Origin: DAIPKP01 sp964545875
GTDB lineage: Bacteria > Synergistota > Synergistia > Synergistales > Aminiphilaceae
Assembly (NCBI GenBank): GCA_964545875.1
Contig: CAZJHH010000002.1
Span: forward strand, 248,001 to 312,000
Direction of reading: 5' to 3'
Length of the DNA: 64,000 nt
The notes under the pieces: model-generated
Database searches by the model: none
What the model saw: only the letters and a program-made list of their open reading frames with translations
What the model was told of the DNA's origin: nothing
Program-made: the position numbers and the translations under genes
In this document: positions 58,414 to 64,000 of the stretch, in pieces
How positions within the stretch are numbered: position 1 is the first letter of the stretch
Layout of the letters: each line of letters opens with the position of its first letter

Positions 58414-60558
58414 TTGGATTATTCCGATGTCGGCCTGAGCCGTGAAGAGTATGACGCCCTGGTGGAATTTCTTCGGCGAGAGCCGAACGAAACCGAGCTG
58501 CGCCTCTTCGGCGTTATGTGGTCCGAGCATTGCAGCTACAAATCCACCCGTCCCCTTTTAAAGCAGTTTCTTACGTCAGGCCCCACGGTGCTTCAAGGGC
58601 CCGGAGAAAATGCGGGTGTGGTGGATCTCGGCAAAGGTTGGGGATTGGCCTTCAAGGTGGAAAGCCATAATCACCCTTCTGCGGTGGAGCCCTACCAGGG
58701 AGCCGCCACGGGAGTGGGAGGCATTATCCGGGATATTCTCGCCATGGGAGCCCGGCCGGTGGCTTCTCTGGACGGTCTCTTTTTCGGTTCTCCCGAGGAT
58801 CCCCGCAGTAACGCTCTGGCCCGGGGAATCGTGAAGGGCGTAGGAGGTTACGGTAATTCCGTGGGGGTACCCACAGTGGGAGGAAAGGCCTTCTATCACG
58901 AAGGATACAATAAAAATCCCCTGGTAAACGCTTTCTGCGCAGGAGTGGTGAAGCTGGAGAATCTCGTGAGCTCTCAAACCGCCAAGCCAGGACAGAAAGT
59001 TCTTCTCCTTGGTGCAAAAACCGGACGGGACGGCATAGCCGGAGCGGCCTTCGCATCGGTGGAGCTCAACGAAGATACTCGACAAAGTCGTCCTCAGGTA
59101 CAGATAGGCGATCCCTTTACGGAGAAACGCCTCATCGAGTGCTGCCTGGAACTTCTGGAGCGAAAACTCATTGCCAGCATGCAGGATATGGGTGCTGCGG
59201 GAGTGCTTTCCTCTTCCAGCGAGGTAGCTTCCAAAAGCGGCGTGGGAATGATTCTCGATCTCGATAAAGTTCCCCAGCGGGAAACGGATATGCAGGGGTG
59301 GGAGATCGCACTTTCGGAATCCCAGGAACGAATGCTTCTCGTGGTGGACCCTCCAAAGATTGGTGCAGTGGTGGAAATTGCAGAAAAGTGGGATCTCGAT
59401 TGTACGGAATTCGGCATAGTCACCGAAGCTGAAGAGTATGTCCTCAGGGAAAAAGGAACCGTGGTAGCCTCCCTGCCTCCGGACCTTATCGGAGGTAACG
59501 CCCCGGTAATTCATTGGGCCGCCCGGGAGCCCGAGGATCTCGGAGTGCGCAGCATCGTTCCCCCCATGGCACCTCCGGAAAACTGGAACGAGTTATTGAT
59601 TTCGCTTCTTCGGAGCCCTTCTTTGGGAAAAAAGAATTGGATTTGGGAACAATACGATTACATGGTACAGACCAACACGGTAGAAGGCCCGGGAAAACCC
59701 GTAAGCGTGATTCGAATTCCTCCCTCGGAAAATTTCGTGGCCTTTTCCATGGAGGCGGACCCCTGGAAATGTTTTATTTCCCCCTATGACGGAGGCGCTG
59801 AAACCGTAGCCAAGGCTCTCCGGTCTCTTGCCGTGGCGGGAGCCTCCCCCCTGGGGCTTACGGATTGCCTGAACTTTCCCTCCCCCGAAAAATCCTCCCA
59901 ATTCTGGGAGCTGCAGCAGTGTGTGGCGGGAATGGCCGAATGCAGCAAGGTTCTGGAATGTCCCGTGGTGTCGGGAAACGTAAGTCTGTATAACGAATAC
60001 CCCGGAGGACGCATCCTTCCTACTCCTCTCGTGGTGGCGGCGGGATTGCTTTCTTCCATAGATAACTATATCCCTGCAGGAAACTGGAAGCAGCATGACC
60101 GAGTCTTCCTGGTGGGAGAACTTGAGGTTGCTTTTGGCGGAACGCATTACGCCTATGCGAGAACAGGTTCTTTTTATGGCCCCCTCCTCCCCTTCGATCC
60201 GGAAATGGAAAAGGACTTTTTCTCCCGGGCTCTGGAAACCGCCGCAAAAAGAGCTGCCACCAGCGGAAGAACCGTCGCCGGAGGAGGTCTCGGAGTGGCT
60301 CTCGCAAAGGAGGTCATCGCCTGCGGCCTGGGGCTTCATGTTGCCATTACCGCCCCGGTGCATCTCGAGGCCTTCTATTTCAGCGAGGGAGGCCCTCGGG
60401 CGATTTATGCGGTTCCTCCGGAAAAAGTGCCGGAATTTCTCTCTATCTGGGAAAAATTTCCTCTCATGGAACTCGGCACGGTGCGAGGAACCCATCTTCA
60501 CGGTATGGGAGCTTTTAACATCCCCGTAGCGACTCTTCGGAAGGTTTGGGAGGAATAG
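58414..60558 (+). CDS. purL: FGAM synthase large subunit PurL
   Basis: The 714-residue short-type PurL uses ATP and ammonia to convert FGAR to FGAM. Signatures include VMWSEHCSYKSTRPLL (ATP-binding His), KVESHNHPSAVEPYQGAATGVGGI and GGGGLG-like repeats later. The frame is open far upstream within purQ, but the TTG at 58414 lies 9 bases after GGGAGG and gives (M)DYSDVGLSREEYDAL, the family start. Consecutive purS-purQ-purL agree with the three-subunit enzyme. Confidence 0.97.
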   Translation: MDYSDVGLSREEYDALVEFLRREPNETELRLFGVMWSEHCSYKSTRPLLKQFLTSGPTVLQGPGENAGVVDLGKGWGLAFKVESHNHPSAVEPYQGAATGVGGIIRDILAMGARPVASLDGLFFGSPEDPRSNALARGIVKGVGGYGNSVGVPTVGGKAFYHEGYNKNPLVNAFCAGVVKLENLVSSQTAKPGQKVLLLGAKTGRDGIAGAAFASVELNEDTRQSRPQVQIGDPFTEKRLIECCLELLERKLIASMQDMGAAGVLSSSSEVASKSGVGMILDLDKVPQRETDMQGWEIALSESQERMLLVVDPPKIGAVVEIAEKWDLDCTEFGIVTEAEEYVLREKGTVVASLPPDLIGGNAPVIHWAAREPEDLGVRSIVPPMAPPENWNELLISLLRSPSLGKKNWIWEQYDYMVQTNTVEGPGKPVSVIRIPPSENFVAFSMEADPWKCFISPYDGGAETVAKALRSLAVAGASPLGLTDCLNFPSPEKSSQFWELQQCVAGMAECSKVLECPVVSGNVSLYNEYPGGRILPTPLVVAAGLLSSIDNYIPAGNWKQHDRVFLVGELEVAFGGTHYAYARTGSFYGPLLPFDPEMEKDFFSRALETAAKRAATSGRTVAGGGLGVALAKEVIACGLGLHVAITAPVHLEAFYFSEGGPRAIYAVPPEKVPEFLSIWEKFPLMELGTVRGTHLHGMGAFNIPVATLRKVWEE

Positions 60559-60563
60559 CTTTT

Positions 60564-61931
60564 ATGTGTGGAATTTTCGGAGCCTATTCTCCCAAGGGAT
60601 CCTCGGTTCTCGAAGAAGTGTATCTGGGGCTTTACGCCCTGCAGCATCGAGGGCAGGAGTCCGCGGGAATCGCCTGGAGCAATTCCGGCGGCACCATTGG
60701 CGCTATGAAAGGCATGGGGCTTGTTCACAAGGCCTTGGACCAAAACGCCCTGGCAGAGATGTCTTCCTTTGCCGCTATCGGACACGTACGTTACTCTACT
60801 GCGGGAGGATCCTTTTCTGCCAATGCCCAGCCTCTTACGGCCACCTACGCTCGAGGAGACGTGGCCATCGCTCATAACGGCAACCTTACCAATGCCAACG
60901 GAACCCGGCAGCTTCTTCAGAGCCGGGGAGCCATCTTCCAGTCCACCGGAGATACCGAGGTGATTTTGCACCTCATGGCTCACCAGTCTCACAAGCCTCC
61001 TCTGGACGCTCTTCTCTCTTCTCTTCGACGCCTCCGAGGAGCTTTCAGCCTTGCGGTGCTTTTGGGAAACCGCCTCGTGGCTGCCCGGGATCCCTGGGGA
61101 TTTCGCCCCCTGGTTCTGGGAAAGCGGGAAGACTCCTGGTACGTAGCCTCCGAAAGCTGTGCCCTGGATATTATCGGTGCAGAGTTGGTGCGAGACGTTC
61201 GCCCCGGAGAGGTTTTGATTATCGACCACAAGGAAGTTCAATCCCTTACCATCCCCCATGCGGCATCTCGGCAACATCTCTGTTCGTTCGAATACGTTTA
61301 CTTCGCTCGTCCGGATAGCGTGATAGATGGGGTTTCCGTCTACAATGCCCGCAAAGAAATGGGACGTCGACTGGCAAAGGAGAACCCGGTACCGGCGGAT
61401 CTTGTGACGGGTATGCCCGACAGCGGCACCATCGCGGCCATAGGATACGCCGAAGGAGCGGTCATTCCCTACGAAAAAGCGGTGGTCCGAAACCGTTACG
61501 TGGGAAGAACTTTCATTCAGCCTACCCAACGGGTACGGGAGATCGGGGTGCGGATCAAACTGAACCCCATCGGAGAGATTATGCGGGATAAGGATGTGGT
61601 TATCGTGGATGACTCCCTCGTTCGAGGGACTACATCCAAGAGAATGGTTCGGATGATCCGGGATGCCGGAGCCACCAAGGTACATCTTCGCATCGCCTCC
61701 CCTCCGGTGCGTTTCCCCTGCTATTACGGCATCGACACCCCCACCACCGAGGAACTTGTGGCGGCACGCATGGATCTTCCCGCTCTGGAGAAATTGGTGG
61801 AGGCAGATTCTCTCTCGTACATTTCCAAAGAAGATCTTCTGGCATCTATCGGAATAGACCCTTGCCGCATGTGCACCGCCTGCTTTACTGGAGAATATAT
61901 GGAGGAGAAAGATCATGAGCCTGAGCTATGA
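60564..61931 (+). CDS. purF: Amidophosphoribosyltransferase
   Basis: The 455-residue enzyme makes phosphoribosylamine from PRPP and Gln, the committed step of purine synthesis. After removal of Met the nucleophile Cys in MCGIFGAYSPKG becomes N-terminal, which fixes this start; an upstream in-frame ATG overlaps purL and would block this. The PRTase loop is DVVIVDDSLVRGTTSKRM. Four C-terminal Cys residues (FDPCRMCTAC-like end, PCRMCTACF) and two others may hold the 4Fe-4S cluster known in Bacillus-type PurF. It overlaps purM. Confidence 0.97.
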   Translation: MCGIFGAYSPKGSSVLEEVYLGLYALQHRGQESAGIAWSNSGGTIGAMKGMGLVHKALDQNALAEMSSFAAIGHVRYSTAGGSFSANAQPLTATYARGDVAIAHNGNLTNANGTRQLLQSRGAIFQSTGDTEVILHLMAHQSHKPPLDALLSSLRRLRGAFSLAVLLGNRLVAARDPWGFRPLVLGKREDSWYVASESCALDIIGAELVRDVRPGEVLIIDHKEVQSLTIPHAASRQHLCSFEYVYFARPDSVIDGVSVYNARKEMGRRLAKENPVPADLVTGMPDSGTIAAIGYAEGAVIPYEKAVVRNRYVGRTFIQPTQRVREIGVRIKLNPIGEIMRDKDVVIVDDSLVRGTTSKRMVRMIRDAGATKVHLRIASPPVRFPCYYGIDTPTTEELVAARMDLPALEKLVEADSLSYISKEDLLASIGIDPCRMCTACFTGEYMEEKDHEPEL

Positions 61932-62910
61932 AAGTGCGGGAGTAAGCATTTCCAAAGGGAACGCCTGGGTAACCATGATTAAGGAAATTCTCCGAAAAAG
62001 CCCTCCCTCCCCGAACGTTATCGGTGGCATCGGAGGATTTTCGGGGCTCTACAGCCTTACGGACGATCTCTATCTTGCGGCGTGCTGCGACGGGGTAGGC
62101 ACCAAAATGGAACTTGCCAAGGCTTGGAATACCATGAATGGGCTTGGACAGGATTTGGTGGCCATGAACGTAAATGATCTGGTAACCTGTGGGGCCAAAC
62201 CTCTTTTCTTTCTCGATTACCTCGCCTGCGGCGTTCTGGATGCAGCCCGGTACCGACCTATCATGGAGAGCATCATTGAAGCCTGCAAAGCTTGCGATTG
62301 CGCCCTTTTAGGAGGAGAGACCGCTGAAATGCCCGGCGTGTACTCTCCCGAGGGGTTTGATCTCGCAGGATTTTCCGTGGGAGTGGTTTCTCGAGAAAAG
62401 GTGATTACCGGAGACCGGGTGATTTCGGGGGATCTTCTTGTGGGATTACCAAGTTCGGGGGTACACAGCAACGGATTCAGCCTGGTACGAAAGGTGCTCG
62501 AACAGATTTCGGAACCCCGAAACCTTTCGATTCCGGGAGAACAATCCCCCCTGGAGGATTTACTCCTCCGCCCCACCCGGCTTTACGTGCGGCAGGCCCT
62601 GGAAGTACAGAAGCACGTTTCCCTCAAGGCCATGGCCCATATCACCGGGGGCGGATTGGAAGAAAATATTGCCCGTATATGCGGCCATTTTACCCCTCAT
62701 GTGGACTATGCTTCCTGGGAACGGCCTCCTCTCTTCCGATGGCTTGCCTCCCAGGGAATTTCCGAAAGAGAAATGCGCTCAGTTTTCAATCTCGGCATGG
62801 GATTCGTTTTCGTCTGTTCCCCCAAGGAGCGAGAGAAGCTTTTCGAAATTCTCGAAGAGCTTGGGGAAAATCCGTGCGTTATTGGAGAAGTCCGAAAAAA
62901 CAACGATTAG
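61915..62910 (+). CDS. purM: Phosphoribosylformylglycinamidine cyclo-ligase (AIR synthetase)
   Basis: The 331-residue ATP-dependent cyclase makes AIR from FGAM. It has CDGVGTKMELAKAW, the loop DLVAMNVNDLVTCGAKPLFFLDYLA, GGETAEMPGVYSPEGFDLAGF and AHITGGGLEENIARI, the PurM core motifs. It overlaps purF by 17 bases. A 96-base gap without a visible terminator separates it from purN. Confidence 0.98.
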   Translation: MSLSYESAGVSISKGNAWVTMIKEILRKSPPSPNVIGGIGGFSGLYSLTDDLYLAACCDGVGTKMELAKAWNTMNGLGQDLVAMNVNDLVTCGAKPLFFLDYLACGVLDAARYRPIMESIIEACKACDCALLGGETAEMPGVYSPEGFDLAGFSVGVVSREKVITGDRVISGDLLVGLPSSGVHSNGFSLVRKVLEQISEPRNLSIPGEQSPLEDLLLRPTRLYVRQALEVQKHVSLKAMAHITGGGLEENIARICGHFTPHVDYASWERPPLFRWLASQGISEREMRSVFNLGMGFVFVCSPKEREKLFEILEELGENPCVIGEVRKNND

Positions 62911-63006
62911 CCCACATACATGATTGCAGATAGAATCCAAGGGCAATGATGTACTGCCAATAAATTTCTACCAAAAAATGTGTAAAAGAAAGAAGGAGAA
63001 AACCTT

Positions 63007-63633
63007 ATGAACCAGAACTCCTCTCACCCCTCCTCCATGGCCATTCTCATCTCCGGAAGAGGATCCAACATGTGCGTTTTGGCAGATAAAATAGCTTCGG
63101 GAGAGCTTCCCGCAAACATCTCCTTCGTGGGAGCGGATCGAGAAAAGGCACAGGGTTTGGAAGCTGCGCGTATCCGTGGGCTTGCCACCCGAGTTTTTTC
63201 CTACGAAGAACTCGGAAGAGAACGGGCGGAGAACGACCTCATTCAGGCTCTTCTCGAAAGCGGTTCCACCTGGGTGGTTCTGGCGGGATTTATGAAAATC
63301 CTCTCCGCCCGGTTTGTGGCGGAATTCGGAGGCAGGATCGTAAACATCCATCCGTCTCTGTTACCCGCCTTTCCCGGGGTGGATGCCATCGGCCAGGCTC
63401 TGAAATACGGTGTCAAGGTTACGGGAGTTACCGTACATTTGGTGGACCGCAAGGTAGACCACGGTCCCATTTTGGCCCAACAGGCGGTATCAATTACCGA
63501 CGGCATGGATCAGGAATCTCTGGAGCAAAACATTCATGCGGTGGAACACGATCTTTACTGGCGAACCCTCAAGAACCTGTTTGAAGGACGGTATGTGGAA
63601 TATGGAAGGAGACGACAGCTCCATGATGAATAA
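63007..63633 (+). CDS. purN: Phosphoribosylglycinamide formyltransferase
   Basis: The 208-residue enzyme transfers a formyl group from 10-formyltetrahydrofolate to GAR. It has the PRPP-type loop ILISGRGSNM and the active-site segment VNIHPSLLPAFPGVDAIGQAL. Catalytic His is in IHPSLLP and Asp in VDHGPILAQQAV. The start follows AGAAGGAG by a normal spacing. It overlaps purH by 11 bases. Confidence 0.97.
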   Translation: MNQNSSHPSSMAILISGRGSNMCVLADKIASGELPANISFVGADREKAQGLEAARIRGLATRVFSYEELGRERAENDLIQALLESGSTWVVLAGFMKILSARFVAEFGGRIVNIHPSLLPAFPGVDAIGQALKYGVKVTGVTVHLVDRKVDHGPILAQQAVSITDGMDQESLEQNIHAVEHDLYWRTLKNLFEGRYVEYGRRRQLHDE

Positions 63634-64000
63634 GCGCCGCGCTCTTATCTCGGTCTGGAATAAAGAGGGAGTTCCCGACTTCTGTGCCTCCCTGGTGGAA
63701 GCGGGATGGGAGCTCGTTTCCAGCTCGGGGACCGCCAAAGCTCTGGAGAAAGCGAACCTTCCGGTAACCGAAGTGGAAGAACTTACGGGATATCCCCATA
63801 TCCTGGGAGGGCGGGTGAAAACCCTGCATCCCGCTATTTTCGGTGGAATCCTTGCCCGCCGGAACCTTCCTCAAGACCTCCGGGATGTAGAAGAGTTCTC
63901 CATCCCCCTTTTCGACCTCGTGCTTTGCACTCTCTATCCTTTCGAGGAGAAGGCCCGGGAAGGACATGAGCTTTCGGTGCTTCTTGAACATATTGATATC
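63623..64000 (+). CDS. purH: AICAR transformylase/IMP cyclohydrolase, N-terminal fragment (continues beyond the window)
   Basis: The frame is open for 126 codons from an ATGATG to the window edge. It begins MMNKRRALISVWNKEGVPDF and contains the IMP cyclohydrolase motifs SSSGTAKALEKANLPVTEVEEL, then GGRVKTLHPAIFGGILARR. The full enzyme performs the last two steps to IMP. The start overlaps purN; AAGGAGA lies 10 bases upstream. It also accepts AICAR released by HisF. Confidence 0.95.
   Translation, partial: MMNKRRALISVWNKEGVPDFCASLVEAGWELVSSSGTAKALEKANLPVTEVEELTGYPHILGGRVKTLHPAIFGGILARRNLPQDLRDVEEFSIPLFDLVLCTLYPFEEKAREGHELSVLLEHIDI

Noticed and set aside
1..64000. CRISPR arrays, insertion sequences, phage genes, tRNA or rRNA genes
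   Set aside because: None was seen: no regularly spaced direct repeats, transposase or integrase motifs, or cloverleaf/T-loop pattern noticed on either strand. A tRNAscan or Rfam run would be more sensitive.

Overview
The window looks like chromosomal DNA from a diderm anaerobe with Firmicutes-like gene neighbourhoods, most probably Synergistota. This is an inference from gene content, not a marker-gene placement. Supporting signs are type IV pilus minor pilins and a PilY1 protein (an outer-membrane-type trait) next to Firmicutes-like arrangements (zapA-cvpA-mutS2, pheST, infC-rpmI-rplT, rpmH-rnpA-yidD-yidC-jag, purCSQLFMNH), several sodium- or TRAP-type secondary transporters, and a hydrogenase-like sensor cluster of the kind seen in fermentative anaerobes. 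The base composition is moderate and even. I saw no insertion sequence, phage, CRISPR, rRNA or tRNA gene. Almost all sequence is coding.

Layout. 1-4.9 kb (minus strand): start of mutS2, cvpA, zapA, a small coiled-coil gene, pheT and pheS. 5.2-8.6 kb (minus): rplT, rpmI, infC (an AUC-start gene behind an attenuator-like terminator) and thrS. 8.6-9.3 kb: AT-rich regulatory gap. 9.3-11 kb (plus): sodium-coupled NSS amino-acid transporter with its 33-residue small subunit. A perfect 56-bp palindrome separates these from pnp and rpsO (minus). 14-17 kb (minus): TRAP transporter dctP-dctQ-dctM. 17.2-19.1 kb (minus): cysE-cysK behind a cysteine-rich leader peptide and a terminator. 19-28 kb (minus): HtrA protease, lgt, jag, yidC, yidD, rnpA, rpmH, a DinG-type helicase and an unusual double-RCK ion channel. 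28.4-32.2 kb: rpsT (plus) facing leuS-holA (minus). 32.4-42.1 kb (minus): radA, nfeD, a stomatin-like gene, pilV/pilW/pilX-like minor pilins, pilY1 and a small exported protein. 42.3-49 kb (plus): complete histidine operon hisD-Z-G-B-H-A-F-IE. 49-52.4 kb (minus): DRTGG protein, anti-sigma-type ATPase, [FeFe]-hydrogenase-like iron-sulfur protein, second DRTGG protein and PHP phosphoesterase. 52.5-56.4 kb: an orphan binding-protein-like exported protein (minus) divergent from an SSS symporter plus 2-hydroxyacid dehydrogenase operon (plus). 56.7-64 kb (plus): purine operon purC-S-Q-L-F-M-N-H, cut by the window end in purH.

How the genes work together. The window is mostly housekeeping: translation (three aminoacyl-tRNA synthetases, five ribosomal proteins, IF-3), RNA processing, membrane-protein insertion, and complete histidine and near-complete purine operons. 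Several operons carry regulatory signals readable from the sequence. The clearest is a transcription-attenuation design in front of cysEK: promoter, Shine-Dalgarno, an 18-codon leader with five Cys codons (four in a row), a possible 11-bp antiterminator and an intrinsic terminator just before cysE. A weaker Phe-containing leader precedes pheS. infC appears to use an AUC start and sits directly behind an intrinsic terminator. The purine promoter is flanked by an inverted repeat that looks like an operator. The most unusual proteins are the hydrogenase-like sensor cluster (H-cluster ligand cysteines kept, proton-relay cysteine lost) and a voltage-sensor-like channel whose potassium selectivity filter is replaced.
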